From contig PASP01000017.1 in assembly GCA_002712005.1 (NCBI GenBank), positions 1 to 64,000 on the forward strand: a stretch of DNA of 64,000 nucleotides. Reading direction: 5' to 3'. Below are positions 43,694 to 51,831 of this stretch, one piece after another. Position numbers and translations under genes: made by a program. The DNA is from Halobacteriovoraceae bacterium. GTDB taxonomy: Bacteria > Bdellovibrionota > Bacteriovoracia > Bacteriovoracales > Bacteriovoracaceae. A model generated the notes under the pieces. That model was given only the letters and a program-made list of their open reading frames with translations, searched no databases and was not told where the DNA came from. Every line of letters begins with the position of its first letter. Position 1 is the first letter of the stretch.

Positions 43694-44791
43694 TTGAATC
43701 GTGGTAAATCATATTTAATGAAATTTAATAAGTTTCGCCTTATATTTAATTACCTCGATAAAAGTCTAAGCTCAATCTTAAAGGGCCTGGCTCTACTCAC
43801 TTTGGTTGTGGCCATAAGCGCTTGTGGAGGTGGTCAGTCTGAAGACTCCATTCACAATCCTGTTGGACAAGAAACGGATCAAAAGCAGCTCGATCTCAAT
43901 GCCTCTTATCAAATAGGTCCCAATTGGGGCGCTCAAAAGATTGATGCCCAATACTTAAGAAAGAGAAATGACTTCCTCACCACGAAAATGGCGTTGGCCA
44001 CTGTTAGAATAACCACTCCATGGGCCAAGGGAACAGGTTTCTTCTTAGGAAGATTTAACGATAGATATCTCATTGGTACGAGTGCTCACCTGCTAAAGAA
44101 TATTCCCATGTGCTTTGCCATTCCACTCTATGCTCACTTTGAAATTCAGGGAAAATCTTTTCGCTGTAAAAATATAATTGGTATCTGGCCAGAAATAGAC
44201 TTTGCCCTCTTTAGCATTAGCGATGTTTTCGAAAAGAAAGATGAGAGTAGTCAACCCGAGGGCTTTCTTGCGCAAATCAATCCTTTAGAATTTGATTTCA
44301 AAGATCCACTTGAACATACAACCGCCCTTTCCACTATGGGCTTTGGTATTCATAAGAATGAACAAGAAGAACTCACACTAAAGGAAGATCAGGACTGTAT
44401 GATTTACTCTCCTTCAGGTGTACTCGCGAAAGTTTCTAAGGCCAATCAAGAAAAGGATCAACCTCAAGCCATGACGGCCTTTGCTATGGGTTGTGATATT
44501 TCTCCAGGTGATTCGGGATCGGCCGTTATAAATCGCGAAAGTCGCAAGGCCATTGGAATCGTCTGGGCCACCAGCAGCCCAAAACCCGAAAAATTAAAAA
44601 CAGATTTATACCTCAATGCACTTCTCAATGGAGAGGAAGATTCAAACGATATTTGGCGTTTCTTCTCTTATGCAGTTAGTGGCCATACCATTCGTCAAAA
44701 GCTAATTCATTGGACCAATGAAGTTGAGCGAGGAGGCTTTGGCCTTCAAGACAGAAGAAGAACGGTTCTTCAATTTCTAAAGTTGAATTGA
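43694..44791 (+). CDS. trypsin-like serine protease, lipoprotein
   Basis: 365 aa from TTG with AAGGA upstream; an ATG 24 bp later is an alternative. After a basic region and hydrophobic helix comes a lipobox ISAC followed by GGGQSEDS. The protease domain shows the catalytic triad: GTSAHLL (His), IDFALFSI (Asp), and GCDISPGDSGSAVI (Ser in GDSG). It would sit in the outer membrane or cell surface. The target is unknown, though a surface protease is consistent with predation. Convergent with mtgA. Confidence 0.85.
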   Translation: MNRGKSYLMKFNKFRLIFNYLDKSLSSILKGLALLTLVVAISACGGGQSEDSIHNPVGQETDQKQLDLNASYQIGPNWGAQKIDAQYLRKRNDFLTTKMALATVRITTPWAKGTGFFLGRFNDRYLIGTSAHLLKNIPMCFAIPLYAHFEIQGKSFRCKNIIGIWPEIDFALFSISDVFEKKDESSQPEGFLAQINPLEFDFKDPLEHTTALSTMGFGIHKNEQEELTLKEDQDCMIYSPSGVLAKVSKANQEKDQPQAMTAFAMGCDISPGDSGSAVINRESRKAIGIVWATSSPKPEKLKTDLYLNALLNGEEDSNDIWRFFSYAVSGHTIRQKLIHWTNEVERGGFGLQDRRRTVLQFLKLN

Positions 44792-44822
44792 GAGACGAAG
44801 ACTCTTTAAAGAAAAGTCCTCG

Positions 44823-45824
44823 TTATTCAACACTGAACTCACTTTCAAAACCTGACATATCTTCAATGATGGCATCTTCATCAAACTCAGGATTTTCCTC
44901 TAAGCGAAGGGAGTCATCTCTCTTATTGGCAGCTTCGATTGATTTACCGGTAAGATCTCTTTTTTCGTAAATTTTCATCTTACCAGCATTGGGATCAACC
45001 TTTTTTTCTTTTTGAAAGTGAAAGGTTTTCTTTTTGAGCTTTTCGACTTGGTCTTCCCTTAAATATTTGGCAACCGACATTTTCTTTAAAATAGTATCCA
45101 CTCTTTTTTGAGCAAAGGGTGTGAGTTCTTTATCGCGAAAGGATTGAGAGTTTTTCTTAGGATTGGGAAGTAGCATGGCCAAGAAAGCTCCCTCTTTTGC
45201 ATTGAGCTCTTTTGGACTCTTATTGAAGTAATGCTTGGCCGCCGCTTTAATTCCATAAATACCAGGACCAAACTCAATGACATTAAGATAGGTTTCAAGG
45301 ATCTTTTCTTTACTCAGGTTTCGCTCCATATAGACAGAGATCCCCAATTCCTTAACTTTTCTAGAGATTTCCTTTTCTGGAGAGAGAAAGAGATTTTTGA
45401 CAAGCTGTTGGCTAATCGTACTAGCGCCTCTCGTTCTTTCTCCTTCAATGACTTCCTCAGCAGCTTCTTTGATCTGATGAACATCATATCCACTATGATC
45501 ATAGAAGGCCCAATCCTCACTAATCACAATGGCATGTATCGCGGTATAATCCATCTCTTTAATACTGACCCAATTCTTGGGTTTCTTATCAACAATTTTA
45601 TAATCAACTGAGTAGTCCTCACCCTTTTTAGTGACCACCACTTCCACATGTCCCTTTTTGAGATCTTTAATTTTATTAGTGGGAACAAAGACAAAGAAGA
45701 GAATTAAAGGAACGATGACCACCAAGTCAAAGAGAATAAAGGCAATAATCACGCCTTTAGGAATTCCTTTTTTAGTTGATTCAGAAGATTCATCTACGGA
45801 TGGGTTATTTATTTCATCATTCAT
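44823..45824 (-). CDS. mtgA: monofunctional peptidoglycan transglycosylase (GT51)
   Basis: 333 aa. Short cytoplasmic N-terminus, one membrane helix (VIIAFILFDLVVIVPLILFFVFV), then the GT51 domain: SEDWAFYDHSGYD (catalytic Glu), RGASTISQQLVKNLFLS, ERNLSKEKILETYLNVIEFG (second Glu), GIKAAAKHYFNKSPKEL. Polymerises lipid II into glycan chains outside the inner membrane. A charged tail of about 90 residues after the domain is longer than in E. coli MtgA (242 aa). No transpeptidase domain. Confidence 0.93.
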   Translation of the reverse strand: MNDEINNPSVDESSESTKKGIPKGVIIAFILFDLVVIVPLILFFVFVPTNKIKDLKKGHVEVVVTKKGEDYSVDYKIVDKKPKNWVSIKEMDYTAIHAIVISEDWAFYDHSGYDVHQIKEAAEEVIEGERTRGASTISQQLVKNLFLSPEKEISRKVKELGISVYMERNLSKEKILETYLNVIEFGPGIYGIKAAAKHYFNKSPKELNAKEGAFLAMLLPNPKKNSQSFRDKELTPFAQKRVDTILKKMSVAKYLREDQVEKLKKKTFHFQKEKKVDPNAGKMKIYEKRDLTGKSIEAANKRDDSLRLEENPEFDEDAIIEDMSGFESEFSVE

Positions 45825-46019
45825 AAGCTCATAAGTCCTGAGAAATTAAAATATGCCCCCTATTATAGCCTATTCAAAGTTGAGGAGCTAGAAGCAATGG
45901 CCTTAATAAGGAAACAAGGATTTTTCTTTAGTTACAATAATAAATATTGGATCACAGATAAACTTATAAGAACTTAAGTAATAGAAATTAGTCAGAAAAT
46001 ATAAAGAATTGATGAGATT

Positions 46020-46099
46020 AAAAAAAGAAAAGAACTCAAGGTCGATTCCAAACTCCTAAATCCTTTCCGAAAAAAAGAGGAAGAAATCCAAAATCGACC
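46020..46099 (-). terminator. long-stem terminator after fabI
   Basis: GGTCGATT and AATCGACC pair at the base of a 60-base hairpin with further pairing inside (TTCC/GGAA). On the minus strand a T-rich tract follows. It sits 17 bp past the fabI stop, in the 291-bp gap before mtgA, which otherwise holds no convincing gene. Confidence 0.55.
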
Positions 46100-46115
46100 C
46101 TAGACTTTTTTAAAC

Positions 46116-46886
46116 TTAAACCATCGCCATAGTAGAAATACCACTATCTACGTAGAGAATTTGACCAGTAACTCCACTGGCTAAATCTGAAGCTAAGAAG
46201 GCAGCCGCACCACCTACATCTTCTGTAGTAATATTTCGACGAAGAGGGGCTCTCTCTTCTACTGTATCAAACATTTTACGAAGTCCAGGAACACCTGAGG
46301 CGGCAAGAGTACGAATAGGTCCAGCAGAAATTGAATTCACGCGAATACCCATAGGTCCTAGATCTTCAGCTAAGTATCTTGAACTCGCTTCAAGAGAAGC
46401 TTTGGCCACACCCATTACATTGTAACCAGGAACCACTTGTTGAGATCCATGATAAGTCATACTAATGACCGAACCTTTCTCGTTGAAGAGTGCTCTAAGT
46501 GCATGAGAAACTGAAACAAGAGAGTAAGCAGAAATATCATGGGCCATCTTAAAGCCATCACGTGAAGTTTGGCTAAACGTTCCTTTTAAATCTTCCTTAT
46601 CTGCGAAGGCAAGAGAGTGGACAACACAATCAAATTTTCCCCACTTTTCTTTTACTGTATTGGCCATCTGGGCCAGGTGATCTTCATTGGTAACATCTAA
46701 TTCAAAAGTAAAGTCTGCCCCTACTTCTTCTGCTAAAGGAACCACTCTTTCCTTAAGTTTATCGTTAAGATAACTCATGGCCAAAGAAGCACCCTGCTCC
46801 TTCATCGCTCTTGCGATTCCCCATGCAATTGACCTCTCATTGGCCACACCAAGAATTAAAACTTTTTTACCGGATAAAATACCCAT
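46116..46886 (-). CDS. fabI: enoyl-[acyl-carrier-protein] reductase (NADH)
   Basis: 256 aa from the ATG preceded by AAGGAG (6 bp spacer); the frame is open 105 bp further upstream but lacks ENR features. SDR fold with VLILGVANERSIAWGIA (FabI form of the cofactor site), VHSLAFA, SMTYHGS and the active-site pair YNVMGVAK (Tyr-x6-Lys). Final reductive step of fatty acid elongation. All FabI motifs intact. Confidence 0.95.
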   Translation of the reverse strand: MGILSGKKVLILGVANERSIAWGIARAMKEQGASLAMSYLNDKLKERVVPLAEEVGADFTFELDVTNEDHLAQMANTVKEKWGKFDCVVHSLAFADKEDLKGTFSQTSRDGFKMAHDISAYSLVSVSHALRALFNEKGSVISMTYHGSQQVVPGYNVMGVAKASLEASSRYLAEDLGPMGIRVNSISAGPIRTLAASGVPGLRKMFDTVEERAPLRRNITTEDVGGAAAFLASDLASGVTGQILYVDSGISTMAMV

Positions 46887-47000
46887 ACAGGTCTCCTTAT
46901 ATTTTTTATGAAATTGATCTAAGTCAAGTACGCGAGAGTTTACAAAGAGATAGGTCCCATTGAATAGGCCTAGTGCGACATAAAAACGCAACGAGTTATT

Positions 47001-47810
47001 TTACTTCTTTCCTTCCGGACTCCACATATAACCCACTCCTCGTATAGATTGGAAAAATTTGGGATCTTTGGGATTTTGCTCAAAATATTTACGAAATCTC
47101 ACCATAAAGTTATCGAGAGTGCGAGTATTTACCTCTTGAGTATAGCCCCAGCCCGCTTCCAAAAGGGCCTGCCTTTGTAGCGGACGATTCGGGTTTTCAA
47201 AGAATAGCTTAAGAAGCTTCGCCTCTTGTTCAGTGAGATTGATTTCATCGTGGGATGTATTGGCCTTTAATTCAAAAAGGCGGACCGTATTCTTTCCAAA
47301 CTTCACCTCTTCCAGTTGAGCTCCCCCTAATCCCTCTTCGGCCCGGGCTTCTTTAATCCAACATGAACGAAGAAGTAATCGTTCAATACGAAGAATGAAT
47401 TCATCGAGGGAGAAAGGTTTTCCTAAGTAATCATCGACACCGCCCTTAAAGGCCTTTACCTTGTCAACACTTTCATTCTTGGCCGAAAGTATGAGAATCG
47501 GTAATTGGCGATCGACCTTTCTAATTTCTTCCAATACCTTGTGACCATCCATTTCCGGCATCATAATGTCGAGGACAATGAGATCAGGATTAAAAATCTT
47601 CCACTTTTCAAGACCAATAAGGCCATTAGAGGCCACTTCGACTGAATGATCCATAAGTTCGAGATTGAGTTTTATTCCCTCAGCAATATGATTCTCATCT
47701 TCAATAACTAAAATACGTGAGTGAGAAATTTGGGATTTATCTGAGGTTTTGGAATTTTTATCATCTTTATTTTGAGAGTTCTTTTTTCCATTAAACATAC
47801 GATTACTCAT
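47001..47810 (-). CDS. OmpR-family response regulator
   Basis: 269 aa with a 28-residue Lys/Ser/Asn-rich N-terminal extension. Receiver: VIEDENH, LIVLDIMMPEMDG (phospho-Asp), GKPFSLDEF (Lys). Winged helix: TEQEAKLLKLFFENPNRPLQRQALLEAGWG, RTLDNFMVRFRKYFEQ, IRGVGYMW. Kinase gene lies 24 bp upstream. Targets unknown; fabI is the next gene downstream on the same strand, but the regulator's 3' end is 114 bp away. Confidence 0.93.
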   Translation of the reverse strand: MSNRMFNGKKNSQNKDDKNSKTSDKSQISHSRILVIEDENHIAEGIKLNLELMDHSVEVASNGLIGLEKWKIFNPDLIVLDIMMPEMDGHKVLEEIRKVDRQLPILILSAKNESVDKVKAFKGGVDDYLGKPFSLDEFILRIERLLLRSCWIKEARAEEGLGGAQLEEVKFGKNTVRLFELKANTSHDEINLTEQEAKLLKLFFENPNRPLQRQALLEAGWGYTQEVNTRTLDNFMVRFRKYFEQNPKDPKFFQSIRGVGYMWSPEGKK

Positions 47811-47834
47811 CCGTCTTCTTCATAATTTATATTC

Positions 47835-48812
47835 TTAATTGATTAGGGGAAAACTTAAGGTAAAGGTAGAACCTTTCTTATTTTCATTTTCAGCAACAGA
47901 AACTTGCCCCTTATGAAATTTCATCACCGTTTGCACGAGATAGAGTCCAATTCCAGAGCCCTTACCACTTTTTTTAACTTGATAGAATTTCTTAAAAACT
48001 TTCTTCTGTTCCGAAGGAGGTATCCCTACTCCATTATCTTTGAATTCAACTTTTAAAAGATTTCTATGGCACTTTAATCGTATCTCCACTTGAGGCCTGG
48101 CCGAATTATTATAAATAATCGCATTATTTACAAGATTCATAAAAACTAAAGGAAGAAGATTAGGTTCAAACCTAATCATCGAATTCTTACAGCGCTCTCC
48201 CTCTATTTTTAATGATTCGTCCTGATGAGCCTCGGGATCAATAATGATAATATCGGCATCAGCACCAAGATAAGATATTTTCTCTCGCCAAGACAGTAGA
48301 AAATCATAGAGGGATGACTCTTGCCATGTGGCTTCGTATTTCTTGTCTTCTATACGGGCCAGATTCAAAATCTGGGTCACATTATCCGATAATCTTTCCG
48401 TATCGCGAATCATATAACTCAAATATTTTTTCTGCTGATCACGACTTAAGTCATGTTTATCAAAAGTATCGAGAAAGAGTCTTAAACTTGCGATCGGTGT
48501 TTTCAATTCATGAGTGAAGCCGTTGATAAAATTCTGTTGCATACGATAGAGCTGGATCATTTTTTGATAATAGACAAAGATGAGCACAACACCAGCGATA
48601 ATCAGAGTTACAAGAAGAGAGAGAATGAGAATCATGACCCAAGTCTGGGTTTCGAGGAAAGCATCAGGATTGAGGTTTCTCTTTTCTACAAATTCCCGAA
48701 AAGCATTATTCACTTTTAGATAGGAATGAATATAGAGAAAGAGGCTTACTCCCAAAGCCACTAAACTGGTTATGAAAATGGTTAGGGGGTTCGTGATCCA
48801 ACGATATTTAAT
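47835..48812 (-). CDS. sensor histidine kinase, probable AUU start
   Basis: 325 aa if started at ATT; 308 aa if started at the first GTG. The ATT start has AAGAAGG six bases before it and restores a full first membrane helix (PLTIFITSLVALGVSLFLYI); the GTG has no ribosome site and cuts that helix in half. An in-frame TAA lies seven codons before the ATT. Second helix at about 60-82, DHp motif FTHELKTPIASLRLF, N box FMNLVNNAIIYN, G box KGSGIGLYLVQ. Cognate regulator is immediately downstream. Confidence 0.88.
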   Translation of the reverse strand: MKYRWITNPLTIFITSLVALGVSLFLYIHSYLKVNNAFREFVEKRNLNPDAFLETQTWVMILILSLLVTLIIAGVVLIFVYYQKMIQLYRMQQNFINGFTHELKTPIASLRLFLDTFDKHDLSRDQQKKYLSYMIRDTERLSDNVTQILNLARIEDKKYEATWQESSLYDFLLSWREKISYLGADADIIIIDPEAHQDESLKIEGERCKNSMIRFEPNLLPLVFMNLVNNAIIYNNSARPQVEIRLKCHRNLLKVEFKDNGVGIPPSEQKKVFKKFYQVKKSGKGSGIGLYLVQTVMKFHKGQVSVAENENKKGSTFTLSFPLIN

Positions 48813-48864
48813 AGTACACCTTCTTATATCAGTTTAAGGCATGATTTTTAGATACGATTACTCA

Positions 48865-48877
48865 AGTGATAATCACT
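48865..48877. promoter_or_regulatory. perfect 13-bp palindrome upstream of deoC
   Basis: AGTGAT-A-ATCACT is a perfect inverted repeat ending 21 bp before the deoC -10 box, so it overlaps the expected -35 region. Placement and symmetry suit an operator. Confidence 0.5.
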
Positions 48878-48898
48878 AGCTAAAGTCCTTTCTCTGAG

Positions 48899-48904
48899 TA
48901 TAAT
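48899..48904 (+). promoter_or_regulatory. deoC -10 box TATAAT, leaderless spacing
   Basis: Perfect TATAAT ending six bases before the deoC ATG, with no Shine-Dalgarno between. Transcription should start at the ATG. Confidence 0.55.
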
Positions 48905-48910
48905 AATGGG

Positions 48911-49576
48911 ATGGAAAAGCTAAATCAAATGATCGATCATACCCTTCTTAAACCCACAGCATCCCGTGAAGATATTCTTCACCTTTGCGAAGAAGCTAAG
49001 AAATATAAGTTCAAGACAGTCTGTGTTCATCCTTGTCATATTAAGACCTGTGTTACGGCATTAGAAGGAACTCAGGTTGGGGTATGTACCGTCATTGGCT
49101 TTCCTCTAGGGGCGAACTTACCCAATGTGAAATCATTTGAAACTCGTTTGGCCATTGATGCAGGAGCACAAGAAGTTGATATGGTGATCAATATAGGGGC
49201 CCTTAAAGAAGGAAGAGATAAACTTGTCACCGATGAAATTGCTTCGGTAGTGGAAGCCGCTGCTGGAAGAGTGGTCAAGGTGATCTTAGAAACGGGACTT
49301 CTCAAAGACGAGGAAATCATTAGGGCCTGCCGATGTGCTACAGAAGCTAAGGCCCACTTTGTGAAAACAAGTACGGGCTTTGCCGGAAGTGGAGCCACTG
49401 TAGCAGCCGTTTCCCTAATGAAGGCCAATATTTCTCCTGAAATGCAGGTCAAGGCCTCTGGTGGAATTAGAGACCTGGCCAGTGCTGAAAAAATGATCAA
49501 TGCCGGAGCTGGCCGTTTAGGTGCTTCCGCTTCTGTGGCCATTGTAACAGGTGGTAGCACACAAGAAGCCTATTAG
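48911..49576 (+). CDS. deoC: deoxyribose-phosphate aldolase
   Basis: 221 aa class I aldolase. IDHTLLKPTA, VCVHPCHI, VIGFPLGAN, EVDMVINIGALK, VKVILETGLL, the Schiff-base lysine in VKTSTGF, and KASGGIRDL. Cleaves deoxyribose-5-phosphate to glyceraldehyde-3-phosphate and acetaldehyde. A predator gains deoxynucleosides from prey DNA, so scavenging is a plausible use. No other deo genes adjacent. Ends in TAG. Confidence 0.95.
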   Translation: MEKLNQMIDHTLLKPTASREDILHLCEEAKKYKFKTVCVHPCHIKTCVTALEGTQVGVCTVIGFPLGANLPNVKSFETRLAIDAGAQEVDMVINIGALKEGRDKLVTDEIASVVEAAAGRVVKVILETGLLKDEEIIRACRCATEAKAHFVKTSTGFAGSGATVAAVSLMKANISPEMQVKASGGIRDLASAEKMINAGAGRLGASASVAIVTGGSTQEAY

Positions 49577-49634
49577 ATAATGATCAGTAAAGAGGTTGTG
49601 ATTTATTGGAGGAGAATAAAGTAGAGGTCTCTTC

Positions 49635-49662
49635 TTACTTGTTACTTGTTACTTGTTACTTG
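49635..49662. repeat. four perfect copies of a 7-bp tandem repeat
   Basis: TTACTTG is repeated four times without change, between deoC and a convergent small gene. The minus-strand gene's stop codon lies in the last copy. Seven is not a multiple of three, but the array is outside the coding part. Confidence 0.85.
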
Positions 49663-49817
49663 AAAATCAAGCTCAGATCATCATCCACTTCTTCTTCAAT
49701 TTTTCTTTCAATAATAAGTTCTGCATCCGAACGTAGAGTTAACTCTAAATGAGCATCCAAGTTGGTATGAAAGCTCTCATCTTCAAAAATAGATACTGCA
49801 TTTTTCTTCGAATCCAT
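49656..49817 (-). CDS. small acidic hypothetical protein
   Basis: 53 aa from an ATG preceded by AAGGGGAG at about 5 bp. Acidic (EDESFHTNLDAHLELTLRSD, EEEVDDDLSLIFK), no signal. The frame continues open upstream for 52 codons (basic, RGYFFGSKRKMGTTKWKAL...), so a longer protein of up to 105 aa is possible; I favour the short form because of the ribosome site. Unknown function. Confidence 0.45.
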   Translation of the reverse strand: MDSKKNAVSIFEDESFHTNLDAHLELTLRSDAELIIERKIEEEVDDDLSLIFK

Positions 49818-50143
49818 GCCACTCCCCTTAACGACATTTTCTCTAAACATTGGTTTTTTCAAAAATAAAAGTGGTGCCTCTAGTGCCAAGGCCTTCCATT
49901 TGGTGGTTCCCATCTTTCTTTTGCTCCCGAAAAAATATCCTCTCATAGTAAGGGGAAATCCTAGCTGGTTCACGTTAATAAATACTCCGATTCATAACTC
50001 TTTTGTGAAAACTGATACTTAGAAAGAAATCCTGACTTTTTAGTGAAAATGAAAATAATTGAGAGAGATTTACGAGTTATTGGACACTTAGCTCATATAT
50101 GGCGCAAATTGAGGGCAGAAAAAGATGAAGATTCCCTCACATT

Positions 50144-50770
50144 TCAAAAAAGAAGCTCTCCCGCTCCCTCACGAACCAGCTCAGGGGGCTGGTGGGCAAA
50201 ATTGTAAATAGTGGAGGGACCGATGAAGTTAAATTCACCTGGATCGATAATCATATCCACTTTAGCACTTAAACTCTCTTCCAATTGAAAGCTGTAGAGC
50301 TGATCTTTATCAAAATCAAAACCCAGTACTCTTTCATCCACATTGGTAGAAATCAGACCTCCCCCATGAACTTCAATTAAAGCATTCAAATAAGGAAGAG
50401 GAATAAAGCGCAGACCAATTTCGTGGTCCGTTTTAGAGGCCTTAAGGGTCTTGATCATCTTCTTTGTGGCTTCAAAAATAAAAGTATAGTGTCCAGGGAT
50501 ACGACGATTAATTAAACGAAAGGAAGAGTCGGGAATAACCGCATATTCACTGGCCATAGAGATACTTGAACATAGAATCGAAAAATGATGATTCTTCTGC
50601 TCTCCTTTGAGGCGATAGAGTTTTTCTACTCCGTTCTTACTAAAAGCATCCGTTAACATCACCCAATGAGTATCCGTAGGTATACAAACGATTCCTCCCT
50701 CTTTCATGAGGTCACTGGCCTTCTTAAGAATACGATCATCTGGGTTATGATCAAGAATATATTCAATCAC
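50144..50770 (-). CDS. Sua5/YciO/YrdC family protein
   Basis: 208 aa. MKEGGIVCIPTDTHWVML, VEKLYRLKGEQKNHHFSILC, PGHYTFIFEATK and EIGLRFIPLPYLNALIE follow the YrdC fold that makes threonylcarbamoyl-AMP for tRNA t6A. The usual PTDTxYGL is PTDTHWVML and the KxR substrate motif is altered, as in the YciO subgroup, whose function is less settled. Starts 13 bp after cpaF, so cotranscribed. Confidence 0.85.
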   Translation of the reverse strand: MIEYILDHNPDDRILKKASDLMKEGGIVCIPTDTHWVMLTDAFSKNGVEKLYRLKGEQKNHHFSILCSSISMASEYAVIPDSSFRLINRRIPGHYTFIFEATKKMIKTLKASKTDHEIGLRFIPLPYLNALIEVHGGGLISTNVDERVLGFDFDKDQLYSFQLEESLSAKVDMIIDPGEFNFIGPSTIYNFAHQPPELVREGAGELLF

Positions 50771-50782
50771 AATTTTTCCTTT

Positions 50783-51811
50783 CTAATTAAAGAAGTCCAT
50801 GGGCAAGCCCCCCATGCGATGGAGCTTATCCATATTCTTTGGTGAAACACCAGTGGAAACCAATCCCTCTTCTTCTCGGATAGCGATCTGTTGGCTGAGA
50901 ATATTAGCGCCTTCCATTCCTGTTATTTCCATAATATTTTTAACCACTCGTTTTCCTTCGCGGTTACGGCCTAACTGTATAATAAAGTCCACCCCTTGGG
51001 CAATTTGTCTTCTTACCACCTGATAGGGCACATCAAAACCGGCCATGAGAAAGAGGTTTTCCATACGACTAATGCACTCGCCAGGAGAGCTGGCATGGAT
51101 AGAGGACATAGATCCTTCATGTCCCGTATTCATCGCTTGTAAGAGATCAAAGACCTCTCCTCCTCGAACCTCACCTACAATGATTCGATCAGGCCTCATC
51201 CTTAAGGTATTTTTCACCAGGTCTCGAGCACTCAGTCCTGCAGATGATTTTGTTGCAACAAATGTTTCAAGCCTTACAACATTGGGACTATTTATCGTTA
51301 ATTCCAAAGTATCTTCAATCGTAACCACTCGTTCAGCCGGTGACATTTCTTTTAAGAGGAGATTAATGAAGGTAGTCTTTCCCACTCCTGTTCCCCCAGA
51401 GACAATGAGATTGCAACGGCTACCCACCATGGCCTTTAAGAGCTCTATCCATTTTTCATTGAGGCCAAAGACTTCTTGATCATCATCGAAGCTTTTTATA
51501 CTCCTCAAATATTTTCGAATGGTAATCGCAGGGGAGCCCTGACTAAAGGGCTCAGCAATGACATTGATACGAGATCCATCGGGAAGAACGCCATCGAGAA
51601 CAGGATTAAATTTATCGAATTGCCTCTTATTAAAATTGGCCACCTCTTTAGCAAACTCGTAGAGGTCATTCTTTGAGAGTTGGATATTAAGTTGAATAAA
51701 TTGACCCTGCCTTTCAACAAAGACTCGTTTAGGATCATTAATAACGACTTCGGTGATGCCTTTCTTTTGTTCAAGATCTCTTAATAGGTTCCACACTGAA
51801 TTTTCAGACAT
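50783..51811 (-). CDS. cpaF: CpaF-type secretion/pilus ATPase
   Basis: 342 aa. Walker A SGGTGVGKTTFINLLL, Asp box TIEDTLELTI, Walker B-like RIIVGEVRGGEVFDLLQAMNTGH with the following GSMSSIHA His box. This is the TadA/CpaF class that powers Tad pili or related export. It lacks a long N-terminal extension, starting close to the N-domain (LEQKKGITEVVIND). No other tad/cpa gene is in the window, so it may serve a distant apparatus. Confidence 0.9.
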   Translation of the reverse strand: MSENSVWNLLRDLEQKKGITEVVINDPKRVFVERQGQFIQLNIQLSKNDLYEFAKEVANFNKRQFDKFNPVLDGVLPDGSRINVIAEPFSQGSPAITIRKYLRSIKSFDDDQEVFGLNEKWIELLKAMVGSRCNLIVSGGTGVGKTTFINLLLKEMSPAERVVTIEDTLELTINSPNVVRLETFVATKSSAGLSARDLVKNTLRMRPDRIIVGEVRGGEVFDLLQAMNTGHEGSMSSIHASSPGECISRMENLFLMAGFDVPYQVVRRQIAQGVDFIIQLGRNREGKRVVKNIMEITGMEGANILSQQIAIREEEGLVSTGVSPKNMDKLHRMGGLPMDFFN

Positions 51812-51831
51812 TCTTAAATCCTTTCTTTCTT

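Noticed and set aside
45897-45977. 26-codon frame with ATG in the gap between fabI and mtgA
   Set aside because: GGAG is about 10 bp from the ATG, but the peptide has no structure or neighbour that supports it; too short to claim.
45825-46115. Possible regulatory RNA in the fabI-mtgA gap
   Set aside because: The GGTCGATT/AATCGACC stem is better explained as the fabI terminator because of the T-rich tract on the minus strand.
49072-49560. 162-codon minus-strand frame opposite deoC
   Set aside because: deoC is unmistakable on the plus strand; the Ala/Ser/Thr-rich antisense frame is a by-product of its codon use.
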